Made by a program: the position numbers and the translations under genes. A model generated the notes under the pieces. It was not told the origin of the DNA. It did no database searches and saw only the letters and a program-made list of their open reading frames with translations. Shown piece after piece: positions 1 to 6,136 of a DNA stretch of 13,090 nt. Source of the DNA: Bacteroidota bacterium. Its GTDB lineage: Bacteria > Bacteroidota > Bacteroidia > Bacteroidales > UBA4417. Position 1 is the stretch's first letter; every line of letters begins with the position of its first letter. The stretch spans positions 1 through 13,090 of the forward strand of contig JAIFMH010000324.1 of the NCBI GenBank assembly GCA_020048595.1, read 5' to 3'.

Positions 1-174
1 TCAACGGAATTGGATGGAGATCTCTATGAAACTGCTCTCAGTGCATACTTAAAGAAATTTCCAATTGCAGCTTTTAAGAAACTTGTGCTCTGGAGTATAC
101 AACCTGATTTTATTAAGATGACACATAACCGGCTTGGCTTTGGTACAAAACTCATCTGGAAACATGATAGTTAA
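1..174 (+). CDS. YhbP-like (UPF0306) flavin split-barrel protein, C-terminal fragment
   Basis: This is the last 57 residues of a gene whose start lies left of the window; frame 1 is open from base 1 to the TAA at 172-174. The visible end, with motifs KKFPIAA and LGFGTKLIW, resembles the C-terminus of E. coli YhbP as I remember it (RRFPVAR and LGFGKKMIW at equivalent places). That family belongs to the pyridoxamine 5'-phosphate oxidase-like split-barrel fold, which usually binds a flavin, but YhbP itself has no established reaction. The C-terminal Lys/Trp-rich stretch is the most conserved visible part. The flavin-binding N-terminal half is not in view, so cofactor binding cannot be judged. 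The gene is on the same strand as nrdJ but separated from it by 359 bases with a separate predicted promoter, so the two are probably not cotranscribed. Confidence 0.72.
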   Translation, partial: STELDGDLYETALSAYLKKFPIAAFKKLVLWSIQPDFIKMTHNRLGFGTKLIWKHDS

Positions 175-408
175 TAAATTATTATATCCGATTTATTATT
201 GACAAATTCACATTTTATAATCCATATTGTCGCCAAAACAAATACCCCTTTTTCGCCTTGTATTTATCTATTAATTTTGATATTCTTATATCCCTTTATT
301 TGCGGGCCTTCTGAAACCCTTTGGTATCAAGGGTTTCGATACTTATTAAGGGTCTAACATTCACATATTCAGGCAGATAATACTTGCTAACAGGGTTTTT
401 GTTAATAA
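175..408. other. Non-coding gap upstream of the nrdJ promoter
   Basis: This AT-rich stretch after the YhbP-like gene has no convincing reading frame. It holds one clear hairpin (313-337, listed separately) and a weak 5-bp inverted repeat, TAACA at 388-392 with TGTTA at 400-404. No cobalamin riboswitch-like conserved box was recognised, although the downstream gene encodes a B12-dependent enzyme. No run of T follows the hairpin, so a terminator for the upstream gene is not obvious. Confidence 0.5.
313..337. repeat. 9-bp perfect hairpin GAAACCCTT-N7-AAGGGTTTC
   Basis: The arms at 313-321 and 329-337 are perfect complements around a 7-base loop, and a T-G wobble can extend the stem by one pair. 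It lies about 140 bases after the YhbP-like stop codon and about 75 bases before the nrdJ -33 region. No T-run follows on either strand, so it is not a standard intrinsic terminator. It could be a 3'-end structure of the upstream transcript or a protein-binding site; the sequence does not decide between these. Confidence 0.5.
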
Positions 409-427
409 CTGTATTTGAATAATACAG
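409..427. promoter_or_regulatory. Candidate operator: CTGTATT-N5-AATACAG over the nrdJ -33 element
   Basis: A perfect 7-bp inverted repeat has arms at 409-415 and 421-427 and a 5-base centre. The centre and inner left arm contain the TTTG (414-417) that serves as the -33 element of the predicted nrdJ promoter, so a bound protein would be expected to block the promoter. It does not fit the LexA spacing (CTGT-N8-ACAG; here the spacing is 11) and I do not recognise it as an NrdR box. The symmetry is seen directly; the operator role is inferred. Confidence 0.5.
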
Positions 428-446
428 CAAGCATAGTGTAAATTTG
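414..446 (+). promoter_or_regulatory. Predicted nrdJ promoter (Bacteroidota type)
   Basis: TTTG at 414-417 is followed, after 21 bases, by TAAATTTG at 439-446. This matches the Bacteroidota housekeeping promoter pattern of a TTG-type -33 element, a spacer of about 19-21, and a TAnnTTTG -7 element. Transcription would begin near 450-453, giving an 80-base leader before the ATG at 534. That leader begins with the hairpin at 450-498. Confidence 0.65.
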
Positions 447-449
447 TAA

Positions 450-498
450 ATCCTGATTTTAGCCACAACATTTTAACGATACCGTTGGCTTTCAGGAT
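450..498 (+). promoter_or_regulatory. Hairpin at the predicted 5' end of the nrdJ mRNA
   Basis: ATCCTGA (450-456) pairs perfectly with TCAGGAT (492-498). Inside it, AGCC (461-464) and AAC (467-469) pair with GGCT (487-490) and GTT (484-486), leaving a 2-base bulge and a 14-base loop. A T-rich stretch (CTTTTT at 502-507) follows shortly after the stem. The structure sits at the predicted transcription start, 36 bases before the start codon. It may stabilise the 5' end, or act as an attenuator because of the T-run. The pairing is seen; the role is inferred, and no known riboswitch class was recognised. Confidence 0.45.
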
Positions 499-533
499 AT
501 TCTTTTTATTATTAACAGTGAACGCGAAACAAA

Positions 534-3272
534 ATGGATGTTAATCTTTTTTCACAGATCGATTCTTCAGTTGAAGAAGGTGTAAAAAACGATTTTTATG
601 GTAAAGTACTGGAGCAGCGCCAACGACCTGGAATCGAACAGCCTGAAGAAGTTGTACCGGCTTTGGAGCCAGAACTTGTAAGCGTTCCGGAAATTGAACC
701 AAAATTAATGAGTCAGCAGATTATTGAAAAACCAGGTATTGAAACTATGAAAGCATACACCCACCAGGAAGTGCTTGATGCCGCCACCGTATATTTTGAA
801 GGCGACAAGCTTGCTGCAAGTGTGTGGATGAACAAATATGCACTGAAAGACAGTGATGGCAATATTTATGAGCGTACACCGGACGATATGCACCATCGCC
901 TTGCTTCCGAAGTAGCACGTATCGAAAAAAAATATCCTAATCCAATGAGTGAGGAAGAGCTTTTTGAGCTTTTCCGCAATTTCCGTTATATCGTCCCCCA
1001 GGGAAGTCCGATGGCCGGTATAGGAAACAACTTCCAGGTTTCGTCCCTTTCGAATTGCTTTGTGATAGGCAGCGATGGAAATCATGACTCGTACGGCGGT
1101 ATTATGAAAGTGGACCAGGAACAGGTTCAGCTTATGAAACGCCGCGGAGGTGTAGGTCACGATCTTTCGCACATCAGGCCTTCAGGCAGCCGCGTATTGA
1201 ACAGTGCGCTCACATCAACCGGTATCGTTCCTTTTATGGAACGGTTCAGCAATTCAACCCGCGAAGTGGCCCAGGACGGCCGTCGTGGTGCTTTGATGTT
1301 GTCAATTTCAATCAAGCATCCTGACAGCGAAAGCTTTATCGACGCTAAAATGGAGCAGGGTAAAGTTACTGGTGCCAATGTTTCGGTAAGGATCGACGAT
1401 GGATTTATGAAAGCCGTTAAAGAAAATGGCAAATACAATCAGCAATACCCCATCGAATCAAAAAATCCAACTAAAGTTCAGGAAATCGGTGCCCGTGGTT
1501 TGTGGGATAAAATTATTCACAACGCATGGAAATCCGCTGAGCCGGGAATCCTGTTCTGGGATACCATTATCCGCGAATCAGTGCCCGATTGCTATGCCGA
1601 CCTCGGTTTTAAAACACTTTCAACTAACCCCTGCGGTGAAATCCCCCTTTGCGCTTACGACAGCTGCCGGTTGATTGCTATCAATTTATACAGCTACGTC
1701 GAAAATCCGTTTACATCCAACGCTACATTCAACGCGAAACTGTTTACCGAGCATTCGCGAGCTGCGCTCCGAATCATGGACGATATCATCGACCTCGAAA
1801 TGGAGAAAATCGATGGAATTCTGGCAAAAATCAATTCTGATCCTGAGGACGAAGAAACCAAACGCACCGAAAGGATACTGTGGGAAAAGATCCGCGAAAA
1901 AACGCTTCAGGGCCGTCGTACCGGCATTGGCATCACAGCCGAAGGCGATATGCTTGCCGCATTGAATATGCGTTACGGAACCGATGCTGCTACCAGCTTC
2001 AGCGTAAATGTTCACAAAACACTCGCAATTGAAGTATACAGCGCTTCCGCCGACCTGGCTGCTGAGCGTGGTGCTTTCCCGATTTTCGATATCGAGCGCG
2101 AACGTAACAACCCGTTGATGAACCGTATACGCGAAGCAGCTCCCGAGGTATATGCCAAAATGGAAAAGCAAGGCCGACGCAATATCAGCATGCTTACCAT
2201 TGCTCCAACCGGAAGCGTAAGCATATGTACTCAAACCACATCCGGTATTGAACCGGTATTTATGGTTAGCTACCGCCGTCGCCGTAAGGTAAATCCAAAC
2301 GATAAAAATGTAACAGTTTCATTCGTTGATGAAGTTGGCGACGCATGGGAAGAATACAATGTGTTTCATCCTAAGTTCCTCGATTGGATGCGCATTAACG
2401 GTTACGATATGGAAAATGCCATTTCGATGACTGACGAAGTACTGCAGCCAATCATCGCAAAATCGCCTTACTATAAAGCTACCAGCAACGATATCGACTG
2501 GGTTGCCAAAGTTCAGATGCAGGGTGCCATTCAGAAATGGGTAGACCATTCCATCAGCGTAACTGTTAACCTGCCAGCGGAAGCGACCGAAGAACTGGTT
2601 AGTGATGTGTATCTCACGGCATGGGAAAGCGGCTGCAAAGGCATGACCATCTATCGCGATGGCTCCCGTTCAGGCGTACTGATCAGCAACGAAACCAAAA
2701 AGGAAGAAATTGACGAATTCCAGGAAACAAAAGCTCCGCCACGCCCAAAAGAACTAGAGGTGGAAGTAGTACGTTTTATGAATGAGGACGAAAAATGGAT
2801 TGCTTTTGTTGGATTGATAAATAACAAGCCTTACGAAATATTTACCGGTAAAAGTTCCGATTTCTACATTCCTGATTATGTAAAAAAAGGCTGGGTTATC
2901 CGTAATAAAGATAATGAAAATGTTTCGGCCCGTTACGATTTTGAATATGAAGATAACTACGGCTACCGGGTAACACATCGTGGTTTGTCGCGTTCCTTCA
3001 AAAAGGAATACTGGAACTATGCCAAACTTATTTCGGGAATCCTGCGCCACGGTATGCCATTGCAATATGTAGTTGAGCTGGTTGATAACCTGAGTTTCGA
3101 TAATGTAAGCATAACCACCTGGAAAAACGGAGTTATCCGCGGACTTAAAAAGTTTATTCCAGACGGAACACAAACCGGCCATAGCTGCCCTGAGTGCAAA
3201 GATAAAAATACGATCATTTACAAAGAAGGATGTATGACCTGTACCAGTTGTGGGTACAGCAAGTGCGGATAA
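534..3272 (+). CDS. nrdJ: Adenosylcobalamin-dependent ribonucleotide reductase (class II)
   Basis: This 912-residue cytoplasmic enzyme reduces ribonucleotides to deoxyribonucleotides using a thiyl radical made from coenzyme B12, so it needs no oxygen and no small subunit. The class II core is clear: SLSNCF with Cys175, the finger-loop motif NPCGEIPL with Asn365, Cys367 (the expected radical cysteine) and Glu369, and Cys378 in SCRLIAINL as the probable redox partner of Cys175. A conserved MTIYRDGSRSGVL segment starts near residue 704. A TSCPD-type C-terminal region follows, and the end is cysteine-rich (Cys885, 888, 900, 903, 906, 911), as expected for a zinc-ribbon or thiol-relay tail. No ATP-cone domain is visible. 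Residues 1-71 form an extension rich in Pro and Glu before MKAYTHQEV. I keep the first ATG because the predicted promoter is close upstream, but Met72 is a possible start. The gene appears monocistronic: its own promoter upstream and a terminator downstream. Confidence 0.96.
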   Translation: MDVNLFSQIDSSVEEGVKNDFYGKVLEQRQRPGIEQPEEVVPALEPELVSVPEIEPKLMSQQIIEKPGIETMKAYTHQEVLDAATVYFEGDKLAASVWMNKYALKDSDGNIYERTPDDMHHRLASEVARIEKKYPNPMSEEELFELFRNFRYIVPQGSPMAGIGNNFQVSSLSNCFVIGSDGNHDSYGGIMKVDQEQVQLMKRRGGVGHDLSHIRPSGSRVLNSALTSTGIVPFMERFSNSTREVAQDGRRGALMLSISIKHPDSESFIDAKMEQGKVTGANVSVRIDDGFMKAVKENGKYNQQYPIESKNPTKVQEIGARGLWDKIIHNAWKSAEPGILFWDTIIRESVPDCYADLGFKTLSTNPCGEIPLCAYDSCRLIAINLYSYVENPFTSNATFNAKLFTEHSRAALRIMDDIIDLEMEKIDGILAKINSDPEDEETKRTERILWEKIREKTLQGRRTGIGITAEGDMLAALNMRYGTDAATSFSVNVHKTLAIEVYSASADLAAERGAFPIFDIERERNNPLMNRIREAAPEVYAKMEKQGRRNISMLTIAPTGSVSICTQTTSGIEPVFMVSYRRRRKVNPNDKNVTVSFVDEVGDAWEEYNVFHPKFLDWMRINGYDMENAISMTDEVLQPIIAKSPYYKATSNDIDWVAKVQMQGAIQKWVDHSISVTVNLPAEATEELVSDVYLTAWESGCKGMTIYRDGSRSGVLISNETKKEEIDEFQETKAPPRPKELEVEVVRFMNEDEKWIAFVGLINNKPYEIFTGKSSDFYIPDYVKKGWVIRNKDNENVSARYDFEYEDNYGYRVTHRGLSRSFKKEYWNYAKLISGILRHGMPLQYVVELVDNLSFDNVSITTWKNGVIRGLKKFIPDGTQTGHSCPECKDKNTIIYKEGCMTCTSCGYSKCG

Positions 3273-3300
3273 AATACTCTTCAATTAACCCTCGTATACG

Positions 3301-3334
3301 AAACCACGGCTAAATTCGGGCTGTGGTTTTTTTT
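3301..3334 (+). terminator. Intrinsic terminator after nrdJ
   Basis: The arms AACCACGGC (3302-3310) and GCTGTGGTT (3320-3328) pair over 9 bp with one G-T wobble and a 9-base loop. They run into a T stretch ending at 3334. It starts 29 bases after the nrdJ stop codon. The A-rich bases just before the left arm could also help end transcription of the minus-strand gene that stops at 3351, but the T-run favours the nrdJ direction. Confidence 0.85.
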
Positions 3335-3350
3335 ATGCTTTAACAGATTC

Positions 3351-3749
3351 TTAAAACTGCTTCTTATGATAATCAAACGTCTGGTTATCGCGGAAAGTAA
3401 TAAATTTGCGGGCAATTAGAAGGAAAATCGGCAGGTTGTTCCGGTTCAGATAATCAATAGCTTCGGGTTTGGCGTTGCAGGCTTCCGCTAAAATAGCCAA
3501 CAGCTGGAAATCATTTTTATGCAACCATATAAACGCTTTCGGATCTCCGTCGACAGCTCGGTCGAATGCTCCAAGATGCGGAAATCCGTTCTTCATTAGC
3601 CAGGCGAATGCTTCTTCGCTGCCCCGCATACACATGCTTAAAGCCCCCAGCTCGGGATACCCGTTTTGCATCAGCCAGTTGAATATCTCCTGGTTTCCGC
3701 CCAGGGTCTCGGCAAAAGCAAGAAGTATTTTAGGCTCGTACTCAAGCAT
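3351..3749 (-). CDS. Small protein of 25-residue helical-type repeats, function unknown
   Basis: The 132-residue product is four consecutive 25-residue repeats (residues 22-46, 47-71, 72-96, 97-121) preceded by half a unit (7-21) and followed by a short polar tail. The shared pattern is AFxWLxxNGFP followed by LGAxxxAxxGxxE. Fixed positions include an aromatic-Trp-Leu at positions 2, 4 and 5 of the unit, Asn8, Leu13 and Gly22; the fourth unit has drifted (Tyr for Trp, no Gly). Such amphipathic units probably form a helical solenoid, loosely like ankyrin repeats (which are 33 residues) but not the same. There is no signal peptide or membrane segment, so it is likely cytoplasmic. I chose the ATG at 3749; an in-frame TTG at 3788 would add 13 residues but lies in intergenic repeat sequence. 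It is downstream of, and on the same strand as, the radical SAM gene, 159 bases away. I do not recognise a named family and assign no function. Confidence 0.7.
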   Translation of the reverse strand: MLEYEPKILLAFAETLGGNQEIFNWLMQNGYPELGALSMCMRGSEEAFAWLMKNGFPHLGAFDRAVDGDPKAFIWLHKNDFQLLAILAEACNAKPEAIDYLNRNNLPIFLLIARKFITFRDNQTFDYHKKQF

Positions 3750-3780
3750 GAGGGATTTGTGATTAGGGTTTTGCAAACAG

Positions 3781-3813
3781 GGCGACAAGGTGACATGGCG
3801 AGGGGCGACAAGG
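3781..3813. repeat. Degenerate intergenic repeat built on GGCGACAAGG
   Basis: The 10-mer GGCGACAAGG occurs exactly at 3781-3790 and again at 3804-3813. Between and around the copies are variants such as GTGACATGG and GGCGAGG, giving a loose period of about 8-10 bases. It lies between the radical SAM gene and the repeat-protein gene and does not look coding. Confidence 0.55.
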
Positions 3814-3826
3814 CGATCGTTTGTAC

Positions 3827-3856
3827 TTCAATTCTTCGAATGTTCAATTGTTCAGG
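3827..3856. repeat. 8-base tandem repeat, TTCAATTN type
   Basis: Successive units TTCAATTC (3827-3834), TTCGAATG (3835-3842), TTCAATTG (3843-3850) and a partial TTCAGG (3851-3856) keep an exact 8-base period. It follows directly on the GGCGACAAGG repeat and precedes a 7-base repeat. Confidence 0.55.
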
Positions 3857-3878
3857 CATTAATTCCTTTATTCCGTCA

Positions 3879-3910
3879 ACTATTCACTATTCGTTATTCT
3901 CTTTTCACTC
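3879..3910. repeat. 7-base tandem repeat, ACTATTC type
   Basis: The units are ACTATTC (3879-3885), ACTATTC (3886-3892), GTTATTC (3893-3899), TCTTTTC (3900-3906) and a partial ACTC (3907-3910). They hold an exact 7-base period, and the last unit runs into the stop codon of the radical SAM gene (3909-3911). Confidence 0.6.
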
Positions 3911-4688
3911 AATAAAACACCTCCGCCTTAATTCCCATCTCTTCCACTCTTACAGCCAAAGCCTGGAATTCCGCTTCAGGTACTTTTTCCAGCGTTCGGT
4001 AAGGTGTCTGTCGGTCGATAGGATAAAGCATCACTAATTTAGGATTAATTTCCTGAATATGTTTCAGCCATAATGTAAGTTCTTCTTCTGTAGTATTATC
4101 AACCTGGATTCCGTCAACATCACCTCGTATAAGCATGGTCTGTATGGTAAGGTTGCCTCCGAAATTCTTTAATTCCTGCAACACTTTTTCGAGAGTAACA
4201 GGGAAAGTTGGCCGGTTGATAGCCTGGAATGTAGCATTGGTTCCGGCATCTAGTTTCAACACATTGTTATCAATCCTGAGCAATGCATTCTTAACATTGG
4301 CCCGATCGAGTCGGGTTGCATTTGAGAGCACCGTAATCATTGCTTTCGGGAAAAATTCGTCACGCAAACGGATGGTGTTGTCAATCAAAGACTCAAATTC
4401 TGGATGTAGTGTAGGTTCACCGTTCCCGGCAAAAGTAATATTATCAGGATCCAGTCCACCCGATTTAAGAGCTTCGAACCGACTTCGCAGCGATGTGTTT
4501 ATTTCACTTGCCGAAAAAAGTTTCAGCTTGTCTTTTTTACGCTCATCAGTAAGACCGCATTCGCAATAAATACAGTTAAAAGTACAAAGTTTGCCTTCCA
4601 AAGGCATCAGGTTAATTCCAAGAGAAACTCCAAAACGACGACTCTTTATCGGGCCAAAAACAATTTCATCGAATAATATTCCAGGCAT
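3909..4688 (-). CDS. Radical SAM protein, COG0731 / TYW1-like group
   Basis: The 259-residue protein has the cluster motif CxxxCxxC at Cys35, Cys39 and Cys42 (CTFNCIYC), which holds a 4Fe-4S cluster that cleaves S-adenosylmethionine. The preceding GPIKSRRFGVSLGINLMP stretch (residues 12-29) is typical of the COG0731 group of wyosine-synthase-like Fe-S oxidoreductases. GNGEPT at 88-93 is the usual SAM-contacting motif after the second strand. An extra Cys44 lies two residues after the cluster. The length fits a bare radical SAM barrel: no flavodoxin domain as in eukaryotic TYW1 and no obvious second cluster domain. Bacteria do not make wyosine, so the substrate is unknown. A perfect -7 element (TACCTTTG) lies about 47 bases upstream. 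The repeat-protein gene follows on the same strand, but the gap is filled with repeats, so cotranscription is uncertain. Confidence 0.88.
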   Translation of the reverse strand: MPGILFDEIVFGPIKSRRFGVSLGINLMPLEGKLCTFNCIYCECGLTDERKKDKLKLFSASEINTSLRSRFEALKSGGLDPDNITFAGNGEPTLHPEFESLIDNTIRLRDEFFPKAMITVLSNATRLDRANVKNALLRIDNNVLKLDAGTNATFQAINRPTFPVTLEKVLQELKNFGGNLTIQTMLIRGDVDGIQVDNTTEEELTLWLKHIQEINPKLVMLYPIDRQTPYRTLEKVPEAEFQALAVRVEEMGIKAEVFY

Positions 4689-4734
4689 AGTAAGTTCAGA
4701 TTATTTAGAATTAATAACAGCTGACATGTGAATG

Positions 4735-4742
4735 CAAAGGTA
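4735..4742 (-). promoter_or_regulatory. -7 element upstream of the radical SAM gene
   Basis: On the minus strand the sequence reads TACCTTTG followed by CA, a perfect TAnnTTTG and the form most often seen in Bacteroidota. The ATG is 47 bases downstream. No clear TTG is present at the expected -33 distance; that area reads TTTTTCC on this strand, so only the -7 half is supported. Confidence 0.55.
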
Positions 4743-4858
4743 CATTAAGTTACACGAGGTGGAAAAATAAAAAGTAATTGAGAAGGTTTTCCTGTTGGTT
4801 TGAGTGAGTCAGGATGTCAAACAGGCTAAATTCCTTAATAGAAACAATGATATGCAAT

Positions 4859-4898
4859 CTCAGTGTTCCTTAGTGCTCTCCGTGCCTCAGTGGTAAAC
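4859..4898. repeat. Degenerate 9-10 base repeat, CTCAGTGNT type
   Basis: Four units can be read in sequence: CTCAGTGTT, CCTTAGTGCT, CTCCGTGC and CTCAGTGGT. The stretch is not coding and lies in the middle of a divergent intergenic region. Similar CTCTGTG/CTCCGTG strings recur between genes in many environmental bacterial genomes in my recollection, without an accepted function. Confidence 0.5.
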
Positions 4899-4965
4899 AT
4901 CATCTTCAGTTTTCTCTTTTTCGAAAAGGAATTTCCCTTCCTGCCAATTATTCAATGATAAATAC

Positions 4966-4973
4966 TACTTTTG
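4966..4973 (+). promoter_or_regulatory. -7 element upstream of the polyprenyl synthase gene
   Basis: TACTTTTG is a perfect TAnnTTTG match, 28 bases before the start codon. This would give a leader of about 20-24 bases. No TTG is found at the expected -33 distance, so the call rests on the -7 element and its position. Confidence 0.45.
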
Positions 4974-5001
4974 AGTACTTAAATCTATATTCAAAATCTG
5001 A

Positions 5002-5976
5002 ATGCTCACTATCGACCAGATTAAAGCTCCCATAGCTTCATACATCGAAGAGTTCGAGAAACATTTCCGCGACTCGATGAAAAGCCCGGTACCTCTGCTC
5101 AACACTATTACACGCTATATTATCAAGCGTAAAGGCAAGCAGATGCGGCCTATGTTCGTATTTTTTTCAGCAAAAGTCTGCGGAGAAGTGAATCAAAGTA
5201 CCTTTCATGCTGCTTCATTGATCGAACTGCTGCACACAGCCACACTTATTCATGATGATGTGGTTGACGACTCAAACGAACGCCGTGGATTTTTCTCGCT
5301 TAATGCGTTATGGAAAAATAAAATTGCCGTTCTGGTAGGGGATTATCTGCTGTCGCGAGGATTACTTTTATCTCTCGAAAACGAAGAATATCATCTGCTG
5401 AAAATTGTATCGAATGCAACGCGCGAAATGAGTGAAGGCGAATTGCTGCAGATTGAAAAAGCACGGAAACTGGATATTGAAGAACCAATTTACTTCGAAA
5501 TTATCCGCAAAAAGACCGCCTCGCTGATTGCTTCCTGCTGCGCTGCCGGTGCCGCATCAGTGGGTTCCGATGCTGAAACCATCGAAAAAATGCGACTTTT
5601 CGGCGAATATGTAGGCATAGCTTTTCAGATAAAAGACGATCTGTTCGATTATCAGAAAAACCTGGCAACAGGCAAGCCCAACGGAATCGACATTAAAGAA
5701 AAGAAAATGACGTTGCCTTTGATCCATATGCTCAATAAAATGACATGGCTCGAAAAACGCCGGGCAATGAATATTGTCCGCAACCACAACAATGAACCGC
5801 CTAAAGTGGCTGAGCTGATCACAAAAGTGAACAGCAGTGGCGGAATTGAATATGCAGCCGGGAAAATGAACGAATACCAACAAAAAGCCCTTGATCTTCT
5901 GCATTCCATGCCTGAAAGTGAGTCGAGGAATTCACTCGAACAACTGGTAAGGTTTACTACCGAACGGAAGCACTAA
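5002..5976 (+). CDS. Long-chain polyprenyl diphosphate synthase
   Basis: This 324-residue trans-prenyltransferase adds isopentenyl diphosphate units to an allylic primer to make the polyprenyl tail, most likely for menaquinone. The first Asp-rich motif is DDVVD at residues 85-89 within HTATLIHDD. The second is KDDLFD with Asp212, Asp213 and Asp216. GKQMRP at 45-50 carries the conserved Lys/Arg that bind isopentenyl diphosphate. The residue five before the first Asp is Ala80, the small residue that lets chains grow long; E. coli IspB (octaprenyl) has Ala at the same place in an almost identical segment. I therefore favour a long product of about C35-C45, but the exact length cannot be read from sequence. 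It starts a run of plus-strand genes and is followed by a 160-base repeat-containing gap, so it is probably transcribed alone. UbiX, another quinone-linked enzyme, is about 4 kb away. Confidence 0.94.
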   Translation: MLTIDQIKAPIASYIEEFEKHFRDSMKSPVPLLNTITRYIIKRKGKQMRPMFVFFSAKVCGEVNQSTFHAASLIELLHTATLIHDDVVDDSNERRGFFSLNALWKNKIAVLVGDYLLSRGLLLSLENEEYHLLKIVSNATREMSEGELLQIEKARKLDIEEPIYFEIIRKKTASLIASCCAAGAASVGSDAETIEKMRLFGEYVGIAFQIKDDLFDYQKNLATGKPNGIDIKEKKMTLPLIHMLNKMTWLEKRRAMNIVRNHNNEPPKVAELITKVNSSGGIEYAAGKMNEYQQKALDLLHSMPESESRNSLEQLVRFTTERKH

Positions 5977-6022
5977 ATAGGACTATCCCCGCATAATAAA
6001 GATGTTCAATGCAAATGTGCTC

Positions 6023-6036
6023 AACATTCAAATGTT
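6023..6036. repeat. Inverted repeat AACATT-CA-AATGTT
   Basis: There are perfect 6-bp arms at 6023-6028 and 6031-6036 with a 2-base centre, in the gap between the polyprenyl synthase and the MORN-repeat gene. The loop is too short for a good RNA hairpin and no T-run follows, so it is not a terminator. It adjoins other short repeats, such as CCTAACC/TGGAACC at about 6037-6050. Confidence 0.4.
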
Positions 6037-6053
6037 CCTAACCTGGAACCTTG

Positions 6054-6094
6054 TACTTTTATCCCGGAACTATTGTTGATATACTTTTATCCCG
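6054..6094. repeat. 13-base direct repeat TACTTTTATCCCG
   Basis: Exact copies lie at 6054-6066 and 6082-6094, offset by 28 bases, 43-83 bases upstream of the MORN-repeat gene. TACTTTTA is one mismatch from the TAnnTTTG -7 element, but neither copy has a TTG at the right distance. A weaker promoter candidate is TTG at 6076-6078 with TACGTTAT at 6099-6106 (spacer 20). The repeat could be a regulator site or simple intergenic repetition. Confidence 0.5.
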
Positions 6095-6136
6095 ATTTTA
6101 CGTTATTTAAAAGAATCAAATAAAATTAAACTACCA

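Larger units (their letters stand above)
4689..5001. other. Divergent intergenic gap between radical SAM and polyprenyl synthase genes
   Basis: This 313-base gap separates two divergent genes. It carries a predicted minus-strand promoter element near its left end (4735-4742), a degenerate CTCAGTG repeat (4859-4898) in the middle, and a plus-strand -7 element near its right end (4966-4973). No further coding sequence was seen in either strand. Confidence 0.55.

Noticed and set aside
409..427. LexA (SOS) box
   Set aside because: The CTGT and ACAG ends are present, but 11 bases separate them rather than 8, and Bacteroidota do not generally share the E. coli LexA box.
175..533. Cobalamin riboswitch upstream of the B12-dependent reductase
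   Set aside because: I looked for the conserved B12-box and a multi-helix fold and found only single hairpins; the gap between predicted start and ATG is about 80 bases, too short for this class.
1686..2234. Long open frame on the minus strand inside nrdJ (182 codons)
   Set aside because: It lies wholly antisense to well-conserved nrdJ sequence and its translation has no recognisable domain; it is a by-product of the codon pattern on the other strand.
2754..3284. Minus-strand open frame of 176 codons over the end of nrdJ
   Set aside because: It is antisense to the conserved C-terminal region of nrdJ, with no family-like features and no promoter.
3781..3910. CRISPR array
   Set aside because: The repeated units are 7-10 bases, degenerate and directly adjacent, without spacers of constant length and without cas genes nearby.
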